Positions 1-7,018 of a stretch of 27,445 nucleotides of DNA are shown one piece after another; position 1 is the stretch's first letter, and each line of letters begins with the position of its first letter. The stretch comes from an uncultured Campylobacter sp. (GTDB taxonomy: Bacteria > Campylobacterota > Campylobacteria > Campylobacterales > Campylobacteraceae). The DNA is taken from assembly GCF_938045595.1 (NCBI RefSeq), contig NZ_CALIBB010000313.1, forward strand, positions 1 through 27,445, written 5' to 3'. Made by a program: the position numbers and the translations under genes. The notes under the pieces are model-generated. The model was given only the letters and a program-made list of their open reading frames with translations, was not told where the DNA came from and did not search any database.

Positions 1-513
1 TGGCAATGTAAGTTTTTTATTCTGTCCAAAAGCGATACCTACGATCTGCAATACGGCCGGCAATATGGCAATATAAAGCTCTTTGAAGACGATAAGTATT
101 GGAAAAAAGCAAAGATCAAAAAAGAGATATTTTCTAAAATTTCGCGCCTATTAAAGCCCGAAAAATCTTGGTCTAACGAAATAGATCTATACGGAAGCGA
201 AAACGGCAACCGCTTAGAGGTACTTTTTGATGCTAATAATATAATAGAGTCCGTTACGTTTCGTATCGATTTTAGATCCGAGTATGAGGCCGTATTAAGG
301 GGCATAATATCATTGTGCGAGAAAAACGGTTTTTACATTATAGACGGCAATTTAAATAATTTAAAATTATCCTTTAATGCTATAAAAGAGACAATCAACA
401 AATCCAAAAACAAAGAATTTTTTACAGAACTTGTTAAAAATAATATAATAGGCGATAAAAGCGACCCGCCTATTATAGAGGTCGTAGACGATTTCAAATT
501 TAAGGACGATTAA
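1..513 (+). CDS. hypothetical protein, 5' end cut by window edge (immunity-like)
   Basis: The reading frame is open from the first base to a TAA at 511-513, giving 170 visible residues; the true start lies outside the window. An internal TTG at 313 is not a convincing start because the frame continues upstream with protein-like sequence. The visible part is charged, soluble and rich in Ile, Asn and Lys, with no signal peptide or membrane segment. A stretch around residues 68-90 (GNRLEVLFDA, then VTFRIDFRSEYE) follows an alternating strand-like pattern that I associate with small proteins of unknown function found next to toxin genes; this is a memory of pattern, not a search. It ends 2 bases before the next start, so the two are probably co-transcribed. 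Base composition is more AT-rich than the housekeeping genes further on. Function unknown; an immunity role is a guess. Confidence 0.7.
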   Translation, partial: WQCKFFILSKSDTYDLQYGRQYGNIKLFEDDKYWKKAKIKKEIFSKISRLLKPEKSWSNEIDLYGSENGNRLEVLFDANNIIESVTFRIDFRSEYEAVLRGIISLCEKNGFYIIDGNLNNLKLSFNAIKETINKSKNKEFFTELVKNNIIGDKSDPPIIEVVDDFKFKDD

Positions 514-515
514 AA

Positions 516-1142
516 ATGATTGTAAAATGTATAAAAGAAGACGAGCATGAGTATCTGGGATTAAACAGAACCTATTTTGTTCATGGTATCCAATATGAAG
601 AGGGACAGGTTTATTACTGCATATTGCCACTTGAAGATGATAGAGATTGGTATCAATTTGATAGTGAATATTTTCAAGTAATAGATGAAACGGTGCCTAC
701 GAATTGGAAATTTGGGATGCATAGGGGATATTTTGGATGTTTTATCATATCTTACGAAGAGCTCATAGCCGATGAAGATCATCATGGAAAGCTTTTTGAT
801 GGAGACCCGATAGAGAAGAAAATTTTTAAGAAGAGAAGAGCCGAGATGATCGATGACGTATACAATACCCATATCATCAAAGATCTTAACCGTTTCATAT
901 ATGATCTAAGCCCTAACCTATCGGTACAGATGAATATTGCAAATAAAGTGCTGGATATAGAGATATCGGACGCAAACACTGAGGCCAAACATCGCAAAAT
1001 GAATATTTTAAAGGATGACGGATATAGCTGGTATTTGATAGAATCGGACGTAAGCACCTTTAAAGCCAACGCTACTAATGATTATTTAAGACCCGTATTA
1101 AAATATCTTAAATTGTGGCTAGGCAGAAAGAATTTTAGATAA
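516..1142 (+). CDS. hypothetical protein, 208 aa
   Basis: I do not recognise this protein. It starts at ATG 516, 2 bases after the upstream stop, with AAGGA at 502-506 as a plausible ribosome binding site lying inside the preceding gene. It is a soluble, acidic and aromatic-rich protein without signal peptide or membrane span. The N-terminal half (residues 1-90) is rich in Tyr, Trp and Asp and reads like a small beta domain; the middle (about 90-130) has the charged run KKIFKKRRAEMIDD and is probably helical; the C-terminal part ends in a basic helix (LKYLKLWLGRKNFR). Tight spacing with both neighbours suggests a single transcript of small accessory genes. An immunity-protein role in a polymorphic toxin locus would fit the context, but no toxin is in view. 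Confidence 0.75.
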   Translation: MIVKCIKEDEHEYLGLNRTYFVHGIQYEEGQVYYCILPLEDDRDWYQFDSEYFQVIDETVPTNWKFGMHRGYFGCFIISYEELIADEDHHGKLFDGDPIEKKIFKKRRAEMIDDVYNTHIIKDLNRFIYDLSPNLSVQMNIANKVLDIEISDANTEAKHRKMNILKDDGYSWYLIESDVSTFKANATNDYLRPVLKYLKLWLGRKNFR

Positions 1143-1161
1143 CCGGGCAGAAAGGTTTAAT

Positions 1162-1383
1162 ATGGCGAACGCGACCGATAAAGAAATTTTTATAAAAATT
1201 TTAAACGAAGATATCGATGTATGGCGCCCGGTAAAGGCTGTTCAAATCGCGCAATATATTTTTAAAATTACCGATACGACGAAATTTGAATCCGAACTGG
1301 ATGAAATTTTAGAATTCAAACAGGGCGATATTGTAAAATGCAGAGAAAAAGACGGCGATTTCTATGCTTTTGAGCTATTATAA
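1162..1383 (+). CDS. small hypothetical protein with a VWRPV motif, 73 aa
   Basis: A 73-residue acidic protein starting at ATG 1162 with AAAGG at 1151-1155 as ribosome binding site. The motif LNEDIDVWRPVKAVQI (residues 14-29), followed by ELDEILEFKQGDIVKC (about 45-60), resembles a widespread family of tiny bacterial proteins with the pattern 'LxExxxVWRPVxA ... WEFxxGxxVxC', which I know only as hypothetical proteins, often in accessory regions. The family assignment is from memory of this pattern. There is no signal peptide and the gene is too small for an enzyme. It follows the 208-residue gene by 19 bases and is probably the last gene of the AT-rich cluster, since the next gene has its own promoter. 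Confidence 0.7.
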   Translation: MANATDKEIFIKILNEDIDVWRPVKAVQIAQYIFKITDTTKFESELDEILEFKQGDIVKCREKDGDFYAFELL

Positions 1384-1422
1384 AAACCCGCCTTATAAAT
1401 AGCAACGCGCTTATCATATGGC

Positions 1423-1450
1423 TTGATTTAATCCCATTTTTCGCTATAAT
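1423..1450 (+). promoter_or_regulatory. sigma-70-type promoter upstream of the DUF3137-like gene
   Basis: A -35-like TTGATT (1423-1428) and a perfect TATAAT -10 (1445-1450) are separated by 16 bases. Transcription would begin near 1457, about 24 bases before the ATG at 1481. This separates the gene from the AT-rich cluster before it. Confidence 0.6.
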
Positions 1451-1480
1451 GAGCGTCAAATTTCACTCACGGGGATAGCG

Positions 1481-2395
1481 ATGAGCCTTGTTTCTTACGA
1501 ATTAAAAAAGCAAAAACTAGATGGAATGCGCAATGTGGCGCTTTGGAAGGCGCGTGGCGGTGTAGCAGCGGTAGTACTGGCGCTATTTATTGCTATGCGC
1601 AAGGATTTCGGAGATTTCTCGTTCCTATTTTTATTAGTGTTGCTAGCTCTTACTTATCCTGCTTACAAATACCTAGCTGTGCGCATTTCGCGTAAATTTG
1701 AAGTGCTCAGCGAAGAGGCCTTTAAGAATGAATTTCTGCTTTGGATCGCAAAGGAGCTGCGTCTTACCTTTCAGCCTTTCGGCGCGTTTTTACTCGATGA
1801 AATTTACAAAAATCCGCTCCGTAAAGAGGCAAATCTATGCACTTGCAAGCACGCTATAGTAGGAAAGACGCCCGAATTTGGCATAAAAATCGGCGACATC
1901 TGCCTAAGTCGCGATTTCGATAAAAACAGAGAAAATCGAGTATTTGAGCTGGATAAAATTTTGCATCTTAAAAAGAAGGATGATACGGCGATTTTCGACG
2001 GGCTTTTTGCAAAATTTGATTTTAGCGAGACTTTTGATAGTAAAATTTTAGTCGTGCCGCGCGGAGAGTTCATCTTCGGCGCATCGGATCTGAAGCTGCT
2101 TAAAGACAGCCCGCATCTAAGCGCGTCGTTTGACGTATATCTAAACAATCCCGCTGCCGCCGCATTTTTGCAAAACAAAAAAATTTTAGAAAATATGCAG
2201 ACGATCACCGTAAATTTATTTGGTAAAACCGAGCTTTATCTGGGCGAGAACAGCCTCGTAATCGGCGTTGAAAATAGCGAAATTTTCAAATCCGCGCCGA
2301 GCTCGCAAAGCGCAAAACTGCTCGAAAGCCTAAATAAAATGATCGAGATCGCTAAAATTTTCGCCTATCTCAAAAAGCTCGGGCAGGTAGAGTAG
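1481..2395 (+). CDS. DUF3137-like membrane protein, 304 aa
   Basis: The protein has a short basic N-terminus, two hydrophobic segments at about residues 26-40 and 46-64, and a long soluble remainder. In the soluble part the pattern 'FDGLFAKFDFSETF' (about 168-181), then 'ILVVPRGEFIFG', a predicted strand 'SASFDVYLNNPAAAAFLQ', and a late 'ELYLGENSLVIGVE' followed by 'EIFK' match my memory of DUF3137, a family of uncharacterised membrane-anchored proteins whose cytoplasmic domain has this order of strands. The start at 1481 is preceded by GGGGATA. It stands alone, with its own promoter upstream and a separate gene pair downstream. Biochemical function is unknown in the family. Confidence is high that it is a gene and moderate for the family. 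Confidence 0.8.
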   Translation: MSLVSYELKKQKLDGMRNVALWKARGGVAAVVLALFIAMRKDFGDFSFLFLLVLLALTYPAYKYLAVRISRKFEVLSEEAFKNEFLLWIAKELRLTFQPFGAFLLDEIYKNPLRKEANLCTCKHAIVGKTPEFGIKIGDICLSRDFDKNRENRVFELDKILHLKKKDDTAIFDGLFAKFDFSETFDSKILVVPRGEFIFGASDLKLLKDSPHLSASFDVYLNNPAAAAFLQNKKILENMQTITVNLFGKTELYLGENSLVIGVENSEIFKSAPSSQSAKLLESLNKMIEIAKIFAYLKKLGQVE

Positions 2396-2442
2396 AAATA
2401 TTTCGATTTAAAATTTAAAGCTTAAAGCGCGATCGCAGCGGG

Positions 2443-2448
2443 TAGAAT
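2443..2448 (+). promoter_or_regulatory. possible -10 element for the two-component pair
   Basis: TAGAAT lies 44 bases before the ATG at 2493 in an AT-rich gap after the DUF3137-like gene. No clear -35 is visible, which is usual in epsilonproteobacteria. It is a weak call based on position and match to TATAAT. Confidence 0.35.
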
Positions 2449-2492
2449 AAAATTTACGATAACGGATAAATTTAAAAAGGAGGGGCTGCATT

Positions 2493-3191
2493 ATGGATAT
2501 AAACGAAATACAAGCTCAAACTCGCAGTATGCGCGCCCTATATGTCGAGGATGATAATGAGGTAAGGCAGCAGACCGCGAAAATTTTAAAACTATTCTTT
2601 CATCAAGTTATCGACTGCGGCGACGCCCAGGAAGGTATCGAGAAATTTAAAGCAAGCAAAGCGGGTATTGTTTTTACCGATATCAATATGCCGGGCATTA
2701 ACGGGCTTGAGATGATAGAGCGGATCAAACAGATCGATCCTTTGGTAAAAACGGTCATCTTTTCAGCCCATGACGAGTCTAAATTTTTCACCAAAGCGAT
2801 ATCCATCGGCGTGGACGGCTATATTCTAAAGCCTTTTACGACAGAGGATCTACTAAGCGTGCTTGAAAAAATCACGCAAAGCATCGAAACGAAACCGGGA
2901 AAGTTTATTTATCTAAGCGGCGATTTTGTGTGGGATAAGCAGAGTTTAACCCTATCCAAGGCAGGCGAAATTATCAAACTAACCAAAAACGAAACCTCTT
3001 TGTTGCAGCTGCTTTTAAGCTCTAGCGGACGGATCGCAAGCGGTCTTGAGATAGAAAACGAGCTGTTTGAGGACTATGGCGGATATGACGACAAGCGGGT
3101 AAGAAATATCATATCCAGATTTCACCGAAAAATCGGCTATAAGCTGATAGAAAACATCTACTCGCAAGGATACAGAATAAAATGGCGATAG
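2493..3191 (+). CDS. OmpR/PhoB-type response regulator, 232 aa
   Basis: This is a two-domain DNA-binding regulator. The receiver domain (about residues 13-130) shows the acidic pair D20/D21, the phosphoacceptor D63 in VFTDINMPG, S91 in FSAHD and K113 in ILKPF. The C-terminal winged-helix domain (about 138-232) has the typical order of strands and helices ending in a basic 'KRVRNIISRFHRKIG' recognition helix and 'YSQGYRIKWR'. The start at 2493 has a strong AAGGAGGGG ribosome binding site. The downstream histidine kinase gene overlaps its last 10 bases, so the two are translationally coupled and form a cognate pair. The target genes cannot be read from the sequence. A related arrangement (soluble PAS kinase with OmpR-type regulator) is common in epsilonproteobacteria. 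Confidence 0.92.
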   Translation: MDINEIQAQTRSMRALYVEDDNEVRQQTAKILKLFFHQVIDCGDAQEGIEKFKASKAGIVFTDINMPGINGLEMIERIKQIDPLVKTVIFSAHDESKFFTKAISIGVDGYILKPFTTEDLLSVLEKITQSIETKPGKFIYLSGDFVWDKQSLTLSKAGEIIKLTKNETSLLQLLLSSSGRIASGLEIENELFEDYGGYDDKRVRNIISRFHRKIGYKLIENIYSQGYRIKWR

Positions 3192-4354
3192 TAGACATCA
3201 AGAAAAACCATCAGAGATTTGAGACGATATTTTCGAATTCCGGCGTCGGCATCTTCATCGTGGACAAGAAAAGAAATATTATGGAGTGCAACGAGACCTT
3301 TTGTAAAATTTTCGGCTACGAATACGACGAGATCATCGGTAAATCCGCGCAAACCATACATCTAAGCGAAGAAAAATACTTGCATTTTGCAGACATCGCC
3401 TTTAATAAAGTAAGAAAAAATGAGGCCCTGCAGCTAAACTACGAGCTAAGGCACAAAAGCGGCAAAGGGCTGTGGATTAGAATTTCGGGCGACTCCATAT
3501 CGGGAAACGACGAGGTGCTTTGGATAGTGGTGGATATCACCAAAAGAGTGATGGCGGAGAAGAAATTAAAGCAAAGCAGGCTAAAGGTCAAACGGCTAAA
3601 TTTAACGCTCAACCACGAAATCGAGGAGCAGCTAAAGCTCATAAGGCGCCAAGACGAGCAGTTGCAGTATCAATCAAGGCTCGCTCAGATGGGCGAAATT
3701 TTAAATATGATAGCGCATCAATGGAGGCAGCCGCTGTCCGCTATCTCGGCTACGGCTTCCTATCTAAGCACCAGCTGCTTGATGGCGGATAAATTTGATA
3801 AAACGGCTCTTTTGGAGGAGCTAGGCAAGATCGAGCAGTATTCCAAGCACCTATCCGAAACGATCGACGAGTTTAGAAATTTCTTTAAGCCCGCTAAGAT
3901 CAAGGAAGTTACGAGCCTGGAGGAGCTTTGCAATATGGCGATAAATATCGCAAAAGCGATACTGCAAAACCAAAAGATTAAAATTTACGCGAAATACGGC
4001 TGCAACCAGACTTTGCTCACATATAAAAACGAGGTTTCGCAGGTTATTTTAAACATCATAAAAAATGCGCAGGACGCATTTTTAGAAAGAAATATCGACG
4101 ATGGGGTTATCGAAATTTCAACCTACATCGAAAAGTCCTATCTTTGCTTAAGCGTAAAAGATAACGCCGGCGGCATCAAAAAGGAGATCGCGGATAAAAT
4201 TTTCGATCTGTATTTTTCTACCAAAGCCAGTAAAAACGGCACTGGCATCGGGCTATATATGTCAAAGATCATCATCGAAGATCACTGCAAGGGCTCGCTC
4301 GTCGTAGAGAGCCTAAAGAACGGCTCAAATTTCATAATCAAACTTCCGAAATGA
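3182..4354 (+). CDS. soluble PAS-domain sensor histidine kinase, 390 aa
   Basis: The protein carries one PAS domain (about residues 10-125, with GVGIFIVDKK and the 'GYEYDEIIGKS' motif), a coiled-coil linker (about 122-168), a dimerisation/phosphoacceptor segment with H179 in the AHQWRQPLSA box, and a HATPase domain (about 240-390) with N295 in the N box, DNAGG at 327-331 and GTGIGL at 353-358. No membrane segment or signal peptide is present, so it senses a cytoplasmic cue through PAS. No haem- or flavin-binding residue can be assigned by eye. The ATG at 3182 lies within the end of the regulator gene, and the overlap suggests coupled translation and a 1:1 pair. The H-box form is typical of epsilonproteobacterial kinases. 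Family call is firm; signal unknown. Confidence 0.92.
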   Translation: MAIVDIKKNHQRFETIFSNSGVGIFIVDKKRNIMECNETFCKIFGYEYDEIIGKSAQTIHLSEEKYLHFADIAFNKVRKNEALQLNYELRHKSGKGLWIRISGDSISGNDEVLWIVVDITKRVMAEKKLKQSRLKVKRLNLTLNHEIEEQLKLIRRQDEQLQYQSRLAQMGEILNMIAHQWRQPLSAISATASYLSTSCLMADKFDKTALLEELGKIEQYSKHLSETIDEFRNFFKPAKIKEVTSLEELCNMAINIAKAILQNQKIKIYAKYGCNQTLLTYKNEVSQVILNIIKNAQDAFLERNIDDGVIEISTYIEKSYLCLSVKDNAGGIKKEIADKIFDLYFSTKASKNGTGIGLYMSKIIIEDHCKGSLVVESLKNGSNFIIKLPK

Positions 4355-4419
4355 AACTTTTCTGAGACAATTTAAAATTTAATCCAAATTTACGCTACAA
4401 ATGAGCTGCACTCTTTTTA

Positions 4420-4425
4420 TATAAT
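4420..4425 (+). promoter_or_regulatory. -10 element for the membrane protein / MBL / GTPase unit
   Basis: A perfect TATAAT sits inside a T/A-rich run (TTTTTATATAATTTAAT) 35 bases before the ATG at 4461. No convincing -35 is visible. The strong AAGGAGG ribosome binding site follows at about 4448-4454, supporting this as the head of a transcript. Confidence 0.55.
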
Positions 4426-4460
4426 TTAATAAAGATTAAATTTTATGTAAGGAGGAAGCG

Positions 4461-5852
4461 ATGAGCGAACCTGAAGAGAAAATTTATCTGGAGGAGCGGA
4501 AGCTTGTTAGAAGGTATTCTCCGCTCACATCGGTGCTTGTAAACACTCTGTTTTTGTTTGTAGTGTTTTACGCATCGTGGTGGATCTTTCAAGACCCTAG
4601 GGGACTGATGAGGATGTATACTCCATACGTGGGATATATGTGGTGCAGATGGCTGCTCGTAGTCATCATCTGGATCGCGTATATTTTTGATTTTTGGCCT
4701 TTTAAAAGAGAGTGGCTCTATACGGCGGGACCAGCGAAAAAGGGCATTATCTTTACCGTGATGGTGTTTTTTACCTTCTTCGTATTCTTAAAGATATTCT
4801 TCGAATTTATTTTAGGCGAGCTTGCCATATCGTATTTTAGCCCGCGAAGGCTTGCGGAGCTTGGCATAACCGATTTTTACGCCCTTGAGTATTCGGCTCA
4901 GGCCATTTTGATGTTTGCCGCTATCGCATCGTGGTTAAGTCCTTCTTGGGTGGTGGCTGCGGATAATTCGCCGTGGCAGAAGCTAAAGCAGCCCGTTAAA
5001 GGCTTTACAGTTTTTATCTGGACCTTTTTGCTAAGTATGATCGTATATTTCGTATTTTTCCACTCGCAAATGGGAATTTTATTCGATCCGTGGCAAAAAT
5101 ACACATCCATTACTCCGCCTTGGTGGCACAACTTCGCCGATACCGTGCACGGAAATTTCAATATCGCATGGATCATGTGCTGTACCGTTATGGTGTGGGT
5201 GTATGAAACTATCTGGGAGAGGTATCCTTTTAGCCTTATTAAGACGAACTGGCTTAGAAGGGTGGCGTCGTTTTTCGGCATTATAGCGATGGCGTTTTGC
5301 TTTTCGTTCTTCTTTTACTATTTGCAAGAGCTCATCTGGGGCGTGCATATTAGAGGCGACAGGAGGCTCTTCGCGCCCGATTGGCGATGGCTGCACGTAG
5401 GCGAGATAGCTATATTTTGGCTGGTGCCGGTGCTATTTATTAAATTTTACTGCAACAACGCGGTCAATAAATTTTCAAAGCCTGTAAATATCCTTCTTAG
5501 AACGATCATAAGCATGGTAGCGGCTATCATCCTATACTATGTCTATTATCAGGTCTCTCACTTTTTACTAGGCACCCAAAAGGGCTTTTCGCACCCGCAA
5601 CAATTCCCTATGATTCCGATGATCTGGTTTATCAATGTAATGCTGATAAATTACTGGTTTATGGACGGCTGGCCGGGCTGGAAGCTTGCCGGCAAGAAAG
5701 AGGAAGCGGAGGAAGCAGGCGAGGAAGATGATTTTGGAAATAAAAATTCCATCAAAGGCTTGGTGGTAGGCTTTATCATAGGCGTGATCATCTATGTAGC
5801 CGTAGTTTATCTAGCGCCTGTCGTGGGCAATATGCTTACAATTTTTAAATAA
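4461..5852 (+). CDS. polytopic membrane protein of unknown function, 463 aa
   Basis: This is an integral membrane protein with about eleven hydrophobic segments spread from residue 25 to 455, unusually rich in Trp, Phe and Tyr. The N-terminus (about 20 residues) is acidic and hydrophilic. A hydrophilic loop near residues 408-424 is strongly acidic (EEAEEAGEEDD) and precedes the last membrane span. Conserved-looking polar residues within or near spans include the His of 'TVHGNFNIAW' and the 'WLHVGEIAIFW' segment. I cannot place it in a named transporter family with confidence. The start at 4461 has a near-consensus ribosome binding site. The stop is 10 bases before the Tat-exported MBL-fold gene, so it probably acts in the same pathway: a transporter for the hydrolase's substrate or product, or a membrane partner. 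That role is inference. Confidence 0.85.
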   Translation: MSEPEEKIYLEERKLVRRYSPLTSVLVNTLFLFVVFYASWWIFQDPRGLMRMYTPYVGYMWCRWLLVVIIWIAYIFDFWPFKREWLYTAGPAKKGIIFTVMVFFTFFVFLKIFFEFILGELAISYFSPRRLAELGITDFYALEYSAQAILMFAAIASWLSPSWVVAADNSPWQKLKQPVKGFTVFIWTFLLSMIVYFVFFHSQMGILFDPWQKYTSITPPWWHNFADTVHGNFNIAWIMCCTVMVWVYETIWERYPFSLIKTNWLRRVASFFGIIAMAFCFSFFFYYLQELIWGVHIRGDRRLFAPDWRWLHVGEIAIFWLVPVLFIKFYCNNAVNKFSKPVNILLRTIISMVAAIILYYVYYQVSHFLLGTQKGFSHPQQFPMIPMIWFINVMLINYWFMDGWPGWKLAGKKEEAEEAGEEDDFGNKNSIKGLVVGFIIGVIIYVAVVYLAPVVGNMLTIFK

Positions 5853-5862
5853 AGGATATGAG

Positions 5863-7014
5863 ATGAATGAAGCTAGAAGAGATTTTATAAAAGGCGGCGC
5901 AGCGGGCATAGGACTCGGCGCACTTGCATCGATGGGGGTATTTTCATACTCTCCTGCGAGGGAATTTTTTCTTCCGGATGAAGTGCGAAAGATGACCGAT
6001 TTTGGCGCGATTAAAAGCGTCGAGGTTACTAATATCTCCGAAACGAGCTGGTTTGACAACTCGATGCTGATGGGAGATATTAAAGGCGCAGGCGGACTGC
6101 TAGTCAACCAATATCTATTTAACTGGCCGCCGTTCGGTAACGGCAAAGGGCTTGCTAAAGGTAGCTACGAAAAGGGAATTTCACAAATCAAGCATCTTCT
6201 ACCCGATAAAATAGATGAGGCTTGGGAGGTAACCAAAAAGCTCTCCGTAAATCCCGATAACGCCGGCGGCTACTCCGCTCTCATAGAGATAGAGCGCCTA
6301 AACGGCGAAAAGAAAAAATATCTGCTTGATTGCGGCTGGTCATATAAGTGGATGCACGAGTGCTTTAAGCGGGAGGGGATCGATAAGATGCTGCAAAGCG
6401 GCGAAATAGACACCCTCATAATGTCGCACGAGCACTATGATCACTTTTGGGCGTTGCCCGTCGTTTTAAAGTATAAGCCCGACATCAGAATAATCATTCA
6501 CGAAGGCTTTTACCCCGAGGGCAGACAATATATCAAAGATTCAGGCCATAAAGGCGAGCTTGTAGTGTTTAAAAAAGGTAGAAACGAGATCGAGCCCGGA
6601 ATGTGTACGTTTTGCTACGACTGCCCTATCATTACGAGGGTTTTTGGCGAGCAGTCGATCTTCGTAAACGTTAAAGACAAAGGTCTTGTGAGCATTACGG
6701 GATGTTGTCATCAGGGTATTATTACATTCTCTGATTCCGCATACAAAGAGCTAAAATATGACAACGATCAGCTCTACGGGCTTTACGGCGGACTTCATAT
6801 CTCGCCGTTTGACGACTGGGATCCAAAATATGACGATCTGGTTATCGGGCTTAAAAGATGGAACTATCAAGTCATGGCGTGCAACCACTGCACGGGTCTG
6901 TTGACCGTGCAAAAATTCGTCCGCGAGGGCTATCCGATCGTAAAGGGCACGGCTAGATTTAGAACCAAAACGTCCGATTATCTGGGCAACGGCGATAAGG
7001 TTAAATTTGGATAG
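5863..7014 (+). CDS. Tat-exported metallo-beta-lactamase-fold protein, 383 aa
   Basis: The N-terminus is a twin-arginine signal (R5-R6-D-F-I-K followed by a Gly/Ala-rich hydrophobic stretch to about residue 30), so the folded, metal-loaded protein should reach the periplasm. The MBL domain shows the metal motif H189-E-H191-Y-D193-H194, then H283 in TGCCHQG, H312 in GGLH and H342 in NHCTG. The 'TGCxHxGI ... GGLH' pattern matches the subgroup that includes archaeal dihydropterin/RFA-P-like MBL enzymes (COG1237 type), so a phosphodiester- or pterin-related substrate is possible but not shown. Several Cys residues (CTFCYDC, about 248-254, and GCC at 280-282) are unusual for an exported hydrolase. 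AAAGGAT precedes the start. It sits between a membrane protein and a G3E-type GTPase that may supply its metal. Confidence 0.88.
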   Translation: MNEARRDFIKGGAAGIGLGALASMGVFSYSPAREFFLPDEVRKMTDFGAIKSVEVTNISETSWFDNSMLMGDIKGAGGLLVNQYLFNWPPFGNGKGLAKGSYEKGISQIKHLLPDKIDEAWEVTKKLSVNPDNAGGYSALIEIERLNGEKKKYLLDCGWSYKWMHECFKREGIDKMLQSGEIDTLIMSHEHYDHFWALPVVLKYKPDIRIIIHEGFYPEGRQYIKDSGHKGELVVFKKGRNEIEPGMCTFCYDCPIITRVFGEQSIFVNVKDKGLVSITGCCHQGIITFSDSAYKELKYDNDQLYGLYGGLHISPFDDWDPKYDDLVIGLKRWNYQVMACNHCTGLLTVQKFVREGYPIVKGTARFRTKTSDYLGNGDKVKFG

Positions 7015-7018
7015 AAGC

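Noticed and set aside
3520..3792. Plus-strand 90-residue open frame inside the kinase gene
   Set aside because: Shadow of the kinase in another frame; PAS, H-box and HATPase motifs fix the true frame.
7007..7018. TTG start four codons upstream for the CobW-type gene
   Set aside because: It overlaps the MBL stop and has no better ribosome binding site than the ATG at 7019; cannot be fully excluded.
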